The translations under genes and the position numbers were made by a program. Positions 10,365-21,541 of a stretch of 64,000 nt of DNA are shown here, piece by piece. A model generated the notes under the pieces. That model had not been told where the DNA came from, did not search any database, and worked only from the letters and a program-made list of their open reading frames with translations. This DNA comes from Oegoconia quadripuncta (Eukaryota; Arthropoda; Insecta; Lepidoptera; Autostichidae): positions 6,562,924-6,626,923 of the forward strand of contig OX438747.1 in the NCBI GenBank assembly GCA_949316235.1, read 5' to 3'. Numbering within the stretch: the stretch's first letter is position 1; each line of letters begins with the position of its first letter.

Positions 10365-10500
10365 GTACACCGTGGAAGAGCGGAGACCCCTGGCACAGGT
10401 ATTCAATTACTTAATAGGGGTTCCATCATCAAATTAATGTATGTAGCATTAAGTTTTTTGAACAATAAATTGAAAAAAAAAAATTTAAAAAATTGATATA
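10365..10500 (+). mobile_element. LINE 3'-UTR end (family J) with A-rich tail
   Basis: 'GTGGAAGAGCGGAGACCCCT', then 'CTTAATAGGGGTTCC', matches 45888-46010 ('GGAAGAGCGGGCCCTCCTGA', 'CTTAATAGGAGATCCC'). It ends in AATAAA-like and A-rich sequence. It is strongly 5'-truncated. Confidence 0.55.
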
Positions 10501-10754
10501 CCTACGGAATACTTGTTCCGTGGTAGCGTGATAACGGCTAGGAGGTTTGGCAACTACGCGTCGCGCATGCTATTATGAAGCAAAATCACAGACATATGCG
10601 TCTGCGCACATTCCCTGAACAAGGCGAATCGCTCAAAACTTATAATCATTTCATGGCGAAGTAAAGAAATTTCGATTTTCCTTCTCTGTTTTAGGCACCT
10701 CTGATTACAACTAAGAGTAAAGTTAATTTTAAGGCGACAAAGAATATAGGGCAC

Positions 10755-10860
10755 CAATATATTCTTTATTGCATCAAAAATTACATATAACAGAGTATAA
10801 ACAATAGGTCTTGTACAAAGGTGGACTTATCTCTTTAAGAGATCTCTTCCATGCAACCTG
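10755..10860 (-). mobile_element. LINE 3' end (family K), minus strand
   Basis: 'ATTCTTTATTGC' is followed by 'AAGGTGGACTTATCTC' and 'AAGAGATCTCTTCC'. Related ends occur at 29697 (minus), 57767 (minus) and 62820 (minus). Only the 3' terminus is left here. Confidence 0.6.
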
Positions 10861-10869
10861 AATTTAAAT

Positions 10870-11690
10870 GTTTAATTTTCGAAATTTTTGGTTATATACT
10901 TTCTGAAAGAGACACACAACATTATATGGAAAACATCTATTTTTGTATTAAGATTCTTAGATATTTTAAATTGTGTAGACAATTATGACTAAACAACTTT
11001 TAAAAGCCAAAAACACAACAATTGCTGGCGTTTTAGGAAACATTATTAAGTACAAATAAGTAGGCAGATCTTCAAGTGTACGTCAAAACAGGTAAAATAG
11101 TTGGGCAAGAACATAAAAAGCAATACGGTATAGTTTACATTGGTATCGGATGTGTTCTACTAAAGTTAGGATCCAATTTGTGCACAAGTTTACATTATCT
11201 GCTAAGACGATCCATTTAGCAGCAAGTGCGTCTATAAATACATAAACATACCACAAGTTTTGTATTAAAACGTCAAAGTTATAATCTTTAAAATTGACAT
11301 GCTACAGCTAAGCGAAGTCCCCGTGAAAATGGCACGTGTAACGAAGCCTTACAATCTACCACTCACCAGACTTAGGGGCATGGGCGCGGCGCAGCGCTCA
11401 CGAGCGCACTCCTTAGCTAAATGAATCCATGACAAAACGCTTCTATATACTCCATATTCTCCTAAATCCACCGAACATTTAGATAATGCTAAGCTACAAA
11501 AATGGTCGCCCCGCCGCCGTCCACTCTGTTGCTAGGTGCAGATCAATTGCCAATCCTTATAGGTTATATGAATGAAACTTGCACTTTTGTACTATAACCT
11601 ATATGTAGAGACTTGATCAGCTCCAGATCTGAATACCTGACCGCATTTACGTGCATTTGTCGACAAATTCGACCGATTACATTGTCACTT
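10870..11690. other. No feature recognised
   Basis: AT-rich left part, then a gradual rise in GC toward the CpG island. No supported gene. Confidence 0.35.
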
Positions 11691-11699
11691 TCTGGGCTT

Positions 11700-12540
11700 T
11701 TTGTAATAGATTTGGCACAGCAGTTACGGGGTCGGCGAGAGGGGCGGAGGGTTAGTGTAAGGCCTGACGTGTCTGTGCCGTGAGTTCGGTGGGCGGTAGA
11801 CAGCGGTGGCGGAAGGTCGGGGAAGCCGGGAGCGCGAGTCGGCGAGCCACGAGCCCGGGCTCCGCTGACGTCAGCGACGGCTCGGCGCCGAGCGGCCCCG
11901 CTCACCACCGTCGCCGGCCAATTATTATTTTATGTACACGAACGGCGTGAAACAAAAGGCGGCGACGGCGGGGTGCGGGCGGAGAGCGCTCGCCGCAGGA
12001 ACGACGCGCGGCGCCATCTATCGAGGCGCGCGGCGAGCACTCGCGCCTACTCCTTCGGCTGCGGACGATCGAATTGAGACCAAAACCTCTGCGCCTACCG
12101 ACCCTCACTGGCAAAAGAGACTATGGAAACACTGTCACTGATCAGGAGGAACGTCCAGCAGCGGCCGAGCGGCCGGCCGCGGGCGGCGGTACCACGAGCA
12201 CGTAACGTAACTAGCATTCACAGATTCGTACCGTCGTCAGAGCGTGGCTGCGTGTGGTGGTGGCGGTCGGATGGGCCATGCTGTCAGGCGGCGCGGGAGA
12301 GGCGCGGGCCGGGCATGGCGGGCTCCTGCTCGACACTGCGGTGCGGGCGTCCGCGGCGCGCGTCGCACGCCACTGACCCGCGCACCGCCCGCGCCCGCGC
12401 CCGCGGCCCTGCGCGCGCACCCGCACCGACCGCGCCGGCCCGCACCGCGCCGCGCGCCATTCGCCGCTGCCTTGGCTTGCAGCCGCGTGCACCGGCACCA
12501 CACACCACACCGCACGCCGCCCACACAACACAACACGCAC
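11700..12540. promoter_or_regulatory. CpG-rich island, candidate promoter and 5' exon
   Basis: About 800 bp of very GC- and CpG-rich DNA stands in otherwise AT-rich surroundings. It holds the CRE palindrome at 11866-11873 and a CCAAT motif near 11917. All six frames stay open for long stretches, which GC-rich non-coding DNA also does, so the long frames are not evidence for protein. On the minus strand CAGCATGGCC (near 12281) is a fair start context, preceded by a short upstream frame ending RLSRAA, and 'GGTGGTGAGCG' near 11903 could be a splice donor. The direction of transcription is unresolved. Confidence 0.5.
11864..11875. promoter_or_regulatory. cAMP response element palindrome (CREB/ATF site)
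   Basis: GCTGACGTCAGC contains the full consensus TGACGTCA at 11866-11873. Its place inside the CpG-rich island supports a role in transcription, but binding is inferred. Confidence 0.5.
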
Positions 12541-12544
12541 TACA

Positions 12545-13290
12545 TAACTATCGATTCTGGACTTCCTTTGATAATGCTCCTCCTCAAAATTCATCATAAT
12601 TCACTTTTCTTATAAAAAAATAGACATTGGTCCAAGTTAGAGCTGAAAACCATAAACAAGTTACAATTTGGCAAATGAGGCCGATATTGTATTCCGCATA
12701 CCTACTTATATGATGCCACGGCAGGGTGGCTGTTTATATATTTTACGTAGAACTTTAATAGCTGACCAAACTTGAATTAAACTTGTCCACTTCCAAGTGT
12801 GCGAAAAGATAAAACTATAATAGATAATAGTTATACAATAGCTTTTGAGGAAATAAATTACAAACTTTAGCAAACACTTATTTACAAACAGTGGCATTCT
12901 ATTCCCAAATCCGTAGAGCTAGCGAGTATCAATCGGGGCACCTGCTAGACAGTTTGGCGTTTGCCCAATCCCCTCTCACCTATCCATCAGGGTTACTCGA
13001 ACTGGGGTTTATTCATTGAAATTGAAAAGTACAACGAGATTTGTTCTCTATTATACGAGTAAATATGTAAACTTTACAAAAATATTAGATCCGCGACAAT
13101 TACGTTACGATACTACATCCGTGGTTACGATAATTATAGGATGGCAATACAATATATTTAGTAGTATCTTTTTAAGAATATTTTGCTTACAAGTATGATG
13201 ATTTTTTAATAAATTCAGTTACCTACTACGTTTTCACTAATAGGTGTACGTATTGCATTTGCAAAGACCTAGAAGGTCTATAAAGAGATT
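12545..13290. other. No feature recognised
   Basis: AT-rich. TATCGATTC at 12549 is a DREF-like word at the island edge. No supported open frame. Confidence 0.35.
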
Positions 13291-13294
13291 AGAA

Positions 13295-13605
13295 ATAAAT
13301 AATATCCTGGGACATACACACAGCGCCATCTAGTTCCACACTAAGCAACTAGGCTTGTATTATGGATACCAGATAATTAAAATCAAACACGCTTTATTAT
13401 TTAAGTAAGGAAGGTACATTTAAATATCTTATAGAAACTACAAACTACAAATAAAATCCTACACAAATACATTTGTTTTGTACATGTATAAATGAAAACA
13501 TCAATAACTCGTTTTCATTTAGGGGCATATGCCCCTAGCGGGATTTAAACCCACGACCTTTTCGTATAGCAGACAGGTTTTCTAACCACTACACCATACA
13601 GATGC
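13295..13605 (-). mobile_element. SINE-B copy, minus strand, with an internal insertion
   Basis: The 3' part ('GCGCCATCTAGTTCCACAC') and the head ('GCGGGATTTAAACCCACGAC') are present. Between 'GATACCAGAT' and 'GAAAACATCAATAACTCG' about 90 extra bases (roughly 13373-13462) are found, starting 'AAATCAAACACGCTTTATT', which looks like a minus-strand LINE 3' end. Exact borders are uncertain. Confidence 0.75.
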
Positions 13606-13624
13606 AATTGATATATTTTTTACC

Positions 13625-13850
13625 AACTAAATGTCCGCCCGCGACTTCATCCGCTTGTAAATACTTTATCGCAGAGTAATCTTCGTAAGTTATCCCTAAG
13701 AAACCATTTAATGGGTTACAAGGTAAACAATGTATCTTCTTCCAAGACATTTTCGACTGTCTGCCAAATTTCAGCTAATTCGCGTCAGTAGTTTTACCGT
13801 GATTGAATAACAAACAAATCAACGTCCAAACTTTCATAGTTATCATATTA
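13625..13850 (-). repeat. Rep-L copy ('AATGCGAAAG' family), minus strand
   Basis: 'CCGCGACTTCATCCGC' at one end, 'ATTGAATAACAAACAAA' toward the other and 'CAAATTTCAGCTAATTC' inside follow the usual order of this abundant Lepidoptera repeat. Other copies: 26525 (plus), 30790 (minus), 37215 (minus), 47170 (plus), 60770 (plus). Confidence 0.7.
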
Positions 13851-14049
13851 GTTGAAGATTGGATAAAATTAGTTGGATTATTTCACTCTTTCAGTTTTCC
13901 TTTAAGTTCCATGTTTTTATATATGACTTTTTCCGTTGAAGGGTAAACGATTTAATATCACTCGCACTACGTTCTATATTTGCTACCGCTAATTACCTAT
14001 AGAGGAACGAAGTCACCAACATCGCTCAGCTGAGTAGTAATTTGAATTG

Positions 14050-14155
14050 ACAATCCCACCTACATACTCCTCCCACTATGACATCTATGTATAAGCTAGG
14101 ATCAACAGTGGTACACGCCACGGCGCCCACTGATGGTAGACGGTCCCCTACCTGA
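14050..14155 (+). repeat. Rep-F copy 1
   Basis: 'CAATCCCACCTACATACTCC', then 'GCTAGGATCAACAGTGGTAC'. It is matched at 14745-14850 (plus) and 34684-34775 (minus). Two copies flank the duplicated RTE fragment. Confidence 0.65.
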
Positions 14156-14362
14156 CTTTATTATGCTACCTTGGACTCTAGACTAATTAAATAAAGAAAT
14201 AGGGTGTGTAAGTAGAAAAATAAAGTTTCCCACTTCCCCCCTCGGCAAATGGGAGTGTTGCCAATGAACAGAGCGACACCGAGGCCGGCCGACTCTATGT
14301 GGAAGGAGGACAAGTGGAGCTTAGCCTCCCGACTTCATACACACCACGGCTTGATATGGTAA

Positions 14363-14537
14363 GTTGAAGTGGCAGTGGGCAGGGAAACAGCTTGAAAAAC
14401 ATGTGGCCATTAAGGTTCTCGAGTAGAGACCACGCACCGGCAACCACAGTGTAGAACTTCTACGGTACAAGGTAGATGGACGATTTGATGAACGTTGCGG
14501 TATGTCGCTGGATGTAGGCAGCTCCTAACTGGTCGCT
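14363..14537 (+). pseudogene. RTE-type LINE C-terminal fragment, tandem copy 1
   Basis: The frame begins LKWQWAG and later pieces match the end of the widespread RTE-type ORF, the part rich in 'RTGKRSV', 'DDL' and 'W.QAA' motifs. Stops and shifts interrupt it. It is repeated 186 bp downstream. A related minus-strand copy lies at 53137-53345. Confidence 0.7.
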
Positions 14538-14548
14538 AAATATAGTTA

Positions 14549-14735
14549 GTTGAAGTGGCAGTGGGCAGGAAAGCAGTTTGAAAAACAGATGGCCGTTAAG
14601 GTTCTCGAGTAGAGATCACACACCGGCAAGCGCAGTGTAGAACTTCTACGGTACAAGGTAGATGGATGATTTGATGATCGTTGCGGTATGTCGCTGGATG
14701 TAGGCAGCTCCTAACTGGTCGCTCTGGATATCTAT
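14549..14735 (+). pseudogene. RTE-type LINE C-terminal fragment, tandem copy 2
   Basis: This is the second copy of the same 175 bases; I count 12 differences. After the repeat it continues a little further into the RTE C-terminus ('GGGGAGGTCTATG', the GEAYV-like end) before Rep-F copy 2. Confidence 0.7.
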
Positions 14736-14744
14736 GGGGGAGGT

Positions 14745-14850
14745 CTATGTTTAGCAATCCCGTCTCCACATTCCTCCCACTGCACTTATACGCTAGGATC
14801 AACAGTCGTACACGGTACGGCGTCTACTGTAGTCAGACGGTGCCCACACT
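14745..14850 (+). repeat. Rep-F copy 2
   Basis: 'AGCAATCCCGTCTCCACATT' and 'CGCTAGGATCAACAGTCGTA' match 14050-14155. Confidence 0.65.
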
Positions 14851-15590
14851 TGCCAGACAGGATGGCGGTCGCCGAATTTTTGGAAACTTCCAATAATGAC
14901 TCTACGACCCATCACTGGTTAAAGCTGATAAGCTAATAAAACACAGATATAGTAAAATTACAAGCTACTTTCCTAGTACTACGGCCCGTAGCACTTTGCT
15001 ACGAGATGACTTCAAAATTAAATTAATGTTCAAATGATTAGATAGAATAATTATTCTCAAGTTTTACAACACATGTGTGTAACATTATCTTAGAAAAAGA
15101 TGCACTGTATCTTATCTAAACAGTGTATTCCGTTGTTGGTAAAGTAATGCATAGATAACTTGACTTACCTACTCAAAGAGAAAGTAGAGCAGGTCGAACT
15201 ACCACTTTACTTTTATATGAGGTAGTACTAGGGTTTTTGTATAGTTATGTGCTTATGGTACATAATTTCTGCACATTCATGGTCGGCGTTATAAAATTTG
15301 AACTAAAAAATTTCGAACACGTACATACATAATTTCGACCTGCAACTCGCACAGCTACTAGCAGTTGAATGTTCAAAAATGACCGTAAGCATTTTGTTTG
15401 TACTATTTACGTATAGAGCAGAGTAGAATTAAAAAAGTTTAAAGTGCTTAACTGACTAATGTGAAGCAAACTATATTTCTGAATGCTATTTTTACGATGG
15501 TTAAAGCAACAAATGACCGTTTAGGCATTTTAAGAATTTTCCACTTTGTAAATTGTACACACGAAGACTTTTAATCGGTGATCACCACTA
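14850..15590. other. No feature recognised
   Basis: AT-rich sequence with no supported open frame or repeat match. Confidence 0.4.
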
Positions 15591-15599
15591 GTACCATGA

Positions 15600-15665
15600 A
15601 CGTTTATGTCACGCGAGATAATATTTGTCCTGCTCATTCGTTTGGACGAAATATATAACTTTTCC
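15600..15665 (+). repeat. Dispersed repeat, second copy
   Basis: It shares 'TTTGTCCTGCTCATTC' and 'TTGGACGAAAT' with the reverse complement of 1540-1600. Confidence 0.5.
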
Positions 15666-15829
15666 ACCCTCACATCGCATCGCACGCGACAAACGATGTC
15701 ATGATGCGGGAGCAGGATCAGTTAAATGTGACTTATCATCAAAAAATGATATAAACTGTATTAAAATGTATGTAATGAGAATTATTTAAAAAACGTGTCT
15801 GTTGTACAAAAAATTGTAGGTCGAAATGT

Positions 15830-17606
15830 GCACCATGTGACGCTCTCCGGATCGACCTCCGCGACGAAACACACAGGGACCAAAACGGTTTGCGCCCCGA
15901 AATCCGAAATCCTGGGCATGAAACTAATCTCGGAAATATCTCACTCAAAATATGGCAGTGCTGTTTTGGTAGTTAGGTCCACTTCAACCAAACTGACGCC
16001 TAACAATACCGAAATTATTAGTATAGACCTAGGAGGAGCTCTGTCACGTCGATATATAGCCCACCTTTCAAAGCACGGCAGCGTTTGAAAATCACAAATC
16101 TAATATAGTTCTTGTTGATTTTAATAGCCACAGTGTTAGGGATATACTACCGCCAATAATAGTGGGGACGCCGTCGATAGTTGGGCTAATTTGCATGACC
16201 TGACACTGATGCACAACTCCAACCTTCCCGCATCATTCAACAGCAGACGGCGGAACCGAGGACCCGGATGTGTCTTTGTCAGCACCATCATTAGTCCAAA
16301 CACAATCAAAACTGTTTGTCCACCCATTCCTAAAACTAAACACAGGCCAATCATGTGCACAGTTCAAGCGGTAGTCAAGCCAATCTCTGTTCCATTTAGG
16401 CGCAGTTTTAATTTCTCCAAGGCAGACTGGGACATGTATGCGACGAAAATCGACGAAAATCTTCTCGAGATCTCGCCCTCTCCCGATAACTATGACGAAT
16501 TCGTAGAAGTTTTCATGAGCGTGTCTCGCCAGTATATCCCACGTGGATGTGAAACTGGTTATGTCCCAGGCCTGACGAAAAATGATGCGGCAAAACTATC
16601 CGAATACGAAGCATAATACGCTAAAGACCCTTTCTCAGACCCAACTATATCAAGTGAGGAGGTTATGGAAATGCTTGCGTGTCGCCGTAAGTGGATGAAG
16701 TTGGTGGAAAATATTGATATGACCCACAATAGCAAAAAGGCGTAGTGTACGCTTCGAAAACCACCCGGGAAGCCTCCCAAATCCGATCACAATGTTTCAG
16801 ACATATTAAATTTTAACACGTGTCCGATCAGCCTGCCAAAAAGCAATAGGTGAACTAAAAAACGGAAAGGCTGCTGGTTTAAACGACATCACTGTGGAAC
16901 AATTAAAACATCTGGGTCCAGTGGCAATCTCGTAGCTTCTACAGCTATTTGACACATGCATTGAAAGTACAAACATCCCTAAAAAGTGGAGGAAAACTAA
17001 GGTAGTAACGTTGCTTAAGTAGGGAAAACCCGCGGATGACCCTAAAAGTTATCACCCAATGTCACTGCTGTGCCATACCTACAAACTGTTGGAACGCTTG
17101 CTGTTGAAACGCCTGACATCAACTATTGATTCTTACCTCAATCCAAACCAGGCTGGCCTTCGTCCCGGAAAGTCGTGCTGCAGCCAGGTCCTGAACCTGA
17201 CTCAACACATAGAGGATGGCTTCGAGTGTGGCCTTGTTACCGGAGTCATTTTCGTCGATCTTACTGCAGTACGCTACGGCTACGCTGCAGCAGATACGGC
17301 TAATACAAAGCGCCTCCTTGGGAAAGTGGTCGCCTGCACTGGAGATCACAAATTCGTCACTCTATTGGGTGAAATGTTGCGAAACCGCCATTTCCAGATC
17401 CTCCTCTACCACGAAAAGAGCAGATGGCGTGATCAGAAAAATGGCCTGCCACAGGGAAGCGTTTTGTCCCTGTTTAATATCTATACAGACGACCAACCCA
17501 GCTATCAAAACACTTCGAGTTTCCTTTATGCTGACGATCTTGCCCTTACCTGTGAAGCTAAGGATTTAATGGATGTAGAACAACATCTGTCTGCTGCTCT
17601 TTAGAT
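15830..17606 (+). pseudogene. Degenerate jockey-like LINE: endonuclease and reverse transcriptase
   Basis: Pieces in shifting frames follow the order of a non-LTR ORF2. About 15940-16350: an AP-endonuclease-like part (SKYGSAVLVVRS, then DSWANLHDLTLMHNSNLPAS, then HRPIMC). 16400-16620: a linker (FNFSKADWDMYATKIDENLL). About 16840-16920: KNGKAAGLNDIT, the reverse transcriptase entry. 17059-17604: a continuous 181-codon frame with YKLLERLLLKRL, PNQAGLRPGKSC, FVDLTA (motif A aspartate), NGLPQGSVL and the catalytic FLYADD. The segment after FVDLTA is garbled and many stops precede 17059. The copy is cut at 17606 by SINE-C. Jockey-superfamily clade is tentative. Confidence 0.8.
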
Positions 17607-17860
17607 TTCCGACACGACTTACAATTATAAACATTTCCGACACTTACATCAATTATCCAGTCCCAAACTAAACAAAGCCTGTACATTGGATCACCTTTGT
17701 ACCGCCTTTGAAGACCGCCTTTGTACACATCATCATCATCTATGTTAAATGTTCTTTGTATTTTATTTTTGTGTGCAATAAAGAATTTAATAATAATAAT
17801 AATAATAATTGGATACGAGATAAAAATAAACATACATAAATATTAAAATAAAATGTCCAT
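17607..17860 (-). mobile_element. SINE-C copy, minus strand, holding an insert
   Basis: 'TTTCCGACACTTACATCAAT', 'CCCAAACTAAACAAAGCC' and, after the insert, 'AAACATACATAAATATT' match the SINE-C 3' half. The first phrase is duplicated within 25 bp. The tRNA-like head is missing. Confidence 0.75.
17692..17807 (+). mobile_element. Retroposed LINE 3' end with (TAA)n tail and 7-bp target-site duplication
   Basis: The insert ends 'GTGCAATAAAGAATT' plus TAA repeats and is flanked by ATTGGAT at 17685-17691 and 17808-17814. It splits SINE-C exactly, since the two halves join when it is removed. It carries an AATAAA signal. Confidence 0.85.
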
Positions 17861-17864
17861 TTCA

Positions 17865-19750
17865 TCATATAAAGTAGGTACTGCCAAGTAATTACTGCGA
17901 GAGACTAGATCGCTAAAAGATTCATAAAATTATTCCATATTAACTTCATAAACCGATCTGTTTTATTAAAGTAGGGAACACTGTATAACAATAGTGTTTT
18001 AACCTACTAGTTATACAATTAACACAAGAAACTAGGTAGCCAAATTGTAGAACTCGTTGCAAAGCTGTACTAAAAATAACGGGAAGCACAAAACGCCATT
18101 GCCCGTTCGCTGTGGGCCTCCGTGTTCTCGCGATAAAAAAACTTTACACACGGAAGCAGAAAATAGTTTAAACGGTCTCGAAATTATTCTTCACCTTAAT
18201 GTAAGTGCAGAGTTATTCCTGATTACCGGTCATTACAACTTTATTAAAATAACCATTATAACTTTTTCTTAACGTTTCTATTCCAATTGGCTGCACATGT
18301 GAAATAGATTAAATAAGCAATTTCTCATAGATCCATTATTTATATATTGTCTGCTTAGAATGCTTAATGAGGACACAAGCTCAGGACTGGAGTCTGCATT
18401 GAGTAGATCAGTGTGAGATGCTCTTCCGTCATCGTCATTAACTATCGAACTGAAGTAGGCGGCTGGAAAATAAAAAAAAATGGCTTTGTGGAAAAGCCCA
18501 GGTCCAGCCATCAACTAAAGGATAATTGATAATGTTTGCAAATAATATAATCCATTTGTGTAGACAGGGATAAGGTTTCTGTTAGACCACATCTGGGTCA
18601 ATGTGTACAATAATGTTCCGCCACAAAACCGAGGTATTCGATAGCTATATCGGATTTGCAGGTGATAATGGTAATCTTTGGAATCTAAGCGCATGTGAAA
18701 CCATAAAATGGACGAAATATTGTGAGGATTTGTACAAGACGATTAATAAAAACTGGATACGTGGAGTCCTTTAAAGGTTTATGACGAACCCACATAGCCA
18801 CTGGACATACCCCTTGTATTCGTATTTTTTTAATAAAAAGGTATATAAAAATATATGGTATATGGTATTTTTTTGTAAAAAACTAAGTGACCTAAACATG
18901 TGATTTATTGAAGTGCCCTCGTTACTCGTTCATTTTCCATCTTTCGTTTGATCTTCCAAGTCAATTGACTCCAAATGTTGGCATTTTAATATTGAAAATA
19001 CAGATTGTAGATCTCGGATGACTTCACACTATAGAATTTCGATTTTCAATCTCTTATATGTATTGAAATTCTTGTATTGAATCCTAATGATTGGGACAAC
19101 CTCACCAGCATTGTGGTGTCGTCCTTCAGCTACCATGTAAAGTTTCGGATTCTACTCCCAGTCGGAACAATTTAGTATAAGTATTATAATAATCACGTTA
19201 ATCTAAATAGCACTATATCTAATGCTCGTTATACACTGACTCAATCCACTATCATTCATTACTATAGTTCATTCATTATATCTACTTCGTAAGTGTTCAT
19301 AATGTAATACTTTAATTGGTGGTGGACAGGTTTCAAAATCATTCCTGAAATAAGAGCACCCTTACCTTACCTGCACAAATATTTCAAATATCCCCAGAAG
19401 TTGTTCTCAAAATACATTATTGTGTGTAATTATAATTATTATAAATAAATCATTTCTATTCATTCTGTAGAGATATTTATCATTCTCTATGACCATCCTG
19501 ACTCAGTGAATGTATTTCAAGTAAATACTAACGTCATTTCTTCAATACTTCTCGGGGTAAATGAAGGCATTTTCCACGCTAATAGCGCCTAGGACTAATA
19601 ACGCTGTTATCTAAGTTTGACGACATGCAGTAGCGATTGTTGTATTTCGGTTATCCACCTCACACTTATCTATTTAGATGTAGTTTAATACTGACGCTGT
19701 GATAACAGATTTATAACATAACAAAATTTGATTGAAGAGTATGAGTAGCG
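17865..19750. other. No feature recognised
   Basis: AT-rich and without clear repeats. Frames at 18057-18272 and 18278-18514 show no domain or splice context. Confidence 0.4.
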
Positions 19751-19757
19751 CCTTTAT

Positions 19758-20158
19758 TATTTTACAATCCAGGCATTTTGGCAACCTTATGATCTTACAA
19801 TGCATATGTTTAACAACGTTCTCATTTTACAAACCTTGTCATCTTACTTTTGTCACCATATGATTTTACGATCCAAACGTTTTTACAACCTTTTCATCTT
19901 ACCAACCGAACGTTTTCAAAACGTTCTCATTTTAAAATAAAGATGTATTGACAACTTTATCACCTTTCAACCCAGACGTTTTTTGTCGCGTAAAAACAAT
20001 CCAGATGTTTTAAAGTTTTGACAACCTCATCTTACTATCTATACATTTTGTCCTGTAATTTTACAATACAGACGTTTTATTCACCGTGTCATCTTACAAT
20101 CTAGGCGATATAAACCCAACGTACGTGTTATCCTACAACGTTATCTTACAATAAAGTG
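19758..20158. repeat. Degenerate minisatellite, period about 33 bp
   Basis: Variants of 'ATCTTACAATCCAGACG' followed by 'TTTTACAACCTTNTC' recur roughly every 33 bases across 400 bp, for example at 19758, 19791, 19862 and 19894. The units have diverged heavily and some are partial. Confidence 0.65.
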
Positions 20159-20464
20159 ACTCTGAGACATCAAAGCATTTAATAGACTCCTAATAATCTC
20201 ACATTTTCAACATAAATAGATATTGAATAAAGAAATCGTGCATGAATGCAGTTTTTATTTCTCCAGCCTCCTCCAAACGAAGCCTCTAAAGTTTCAAACA
20301 TGCTTGTCCGGGAATATTGCACTTCACAACGAACTCTTTGTACGTGTAGGCCTGCTATCGGACGGTGTTCTTATTTTTAGGGTTCCTTTACTTGCTTGGG
20401 TTATATTTTATTTATATAAGTATATTGATAATATAGGTAATGCTTGTGGTTTCGGCACTCAAAT

Positions 20465-20648
20465 GGAATGAAACCAAACGGTCTCTTCCCATGGGTGTTG
20501 TAAAAGGCGACTAAGGGACTATCCACAAAAAACGTAACTAAAACATAAAACATAGATTTGCACGTTTCAACGGCGATGGGCTCACCCAGGGGCCACGTTT
20601 GCATTTGTTCATATTTCATAAGGTGAACCGTGAATGTTGTTTCAATCA
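20465..20648 (+). repeat. Rep-E copy
   Basis: 'TTCCCATGGGTGTTGTAAAA', 'GGCGACTAAGGGAC', 'GATTTGCACGTTTCAACGGC' and 'GGTGAACCGTGAATG' give the fullest copy in the window. Others: 8838 (plus, interrupted), 26150 (plus), 30308 (plus, partial), 36480 (minus). Confidence 0.75.
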
Positions 20649-20654
20649 TTAAAA

Positions 20655-21112
20655 GTAAAACCTGGTCGACCGGATCGGACGAGATCTGTCCCCGCCAGCA
20701 TTAGTCGCGGCTTTATGCTGGCGAGCGAGGATGGTTGGAGGGCAGCGGCCTCTCGGGACGATGTAGTCGTCGGACGCAACCCGGGTGAGGATGACACCCC
20801 CCGGTTCGACCGCGGGGGTGTCGTCGCATCGGGCCCTGTCGCGCCTCATACTGCCTGCTGATCGCGGTGTGAGGCACGATAGCGTCCCCCGGGAGGGCGC
20901 CAGCCGCCTTCCGGGAGCGGGCCTCCCCTAAAGAGGGAGGGGGGGGGGGGGGGGCAGGTCGAGGGGGACCTGGAGCCACTTATGTGTTCCCAGGTCTTCC
21001 CTACTGCCGAGGAAGGTGGCCGCGGGGTTTTGATGGATCCCACAGAAACGTCTCGCCGTCCCCCAGGCGAGCGTTATGCACAACGCATTTCCCCGAGTAA
21101 AAAAAAAGGACA
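20655..21112 (+). mobile_element. GC-rich 3' end of an R1-like LINE with poly-A
   Basis: A sharply GC-rich block ends in a run of A (21101-21109). It holds 'CGAGGAAGGTGGCCGCGGGG' and 'TTTTGATGGATCCCACAG', a type of 3' UTR seen in lepidopteran R1-clade LINEs. A G-run of about 18 (20937-20954) is included. Short open frames here reflect GC content. Clade assignment is from memory of the pattern and moderate. Confidence 0.5.
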
Positions 21113-21244
21113 GTATCATCGGCTATATAGGTAATCACTACTAAAAACTTATAAAACAATGTTCTGGGCCACACCTCGACTTTCGACATTATAACAATAA
21201 AAGACCTATTGTTGGTGCGATATCCCAAAAAGTCTCAAAAATAT

Positions 21245-21541
21245 AAAATGAATTAAGAATTATATAAATATGTGGTAAGTGATAACTGCATGCGACGTGT
21301 AAGTGTATTGTGAGTGCATGTGTTGTCTGTTGTGTATGAGTGGTGTGGGTGTTATTTGTGTGAGTGCATGCGTGTGCACATATATTATATACAAAAATGA
21401 ATTAAGAATTATATAAATATGTGGTAAGTGGTAACTGCATGCGACGTGTAAGTGTATTGTGAGCGTCTGTGTTGTCTGTAGTGTATGAGTGGTGTGTGTG
21501 TTATTTGTGTGAGTGCATGCATGTGCACATATATTTTATAC
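21245..21541. repeat. Tandem duplication, 149-bp unit, two copies
   Basis: 'AAAATGAATTAAGAATTATA' starts at 21245 and again at 21394. I count about eight differences between the copies. Both contain GT-rich stretches ('GAGTGGTGTG', 'GTGTGAGTGCATGC'). Confidence 0.9.

Noticed and set aside
12123..12615. Long open frames on both strands of the CpG island as proteins
   Set aside because: All frames are open together because stop codons are AT-rich. Products are low-complexity Arg/Ala/Pro strings.
20634..21119. Several overlapping open frames in the GC-rich block
   Set aside because: Explained by composition of an R1-like LINE 3' end with a poly-A tail.
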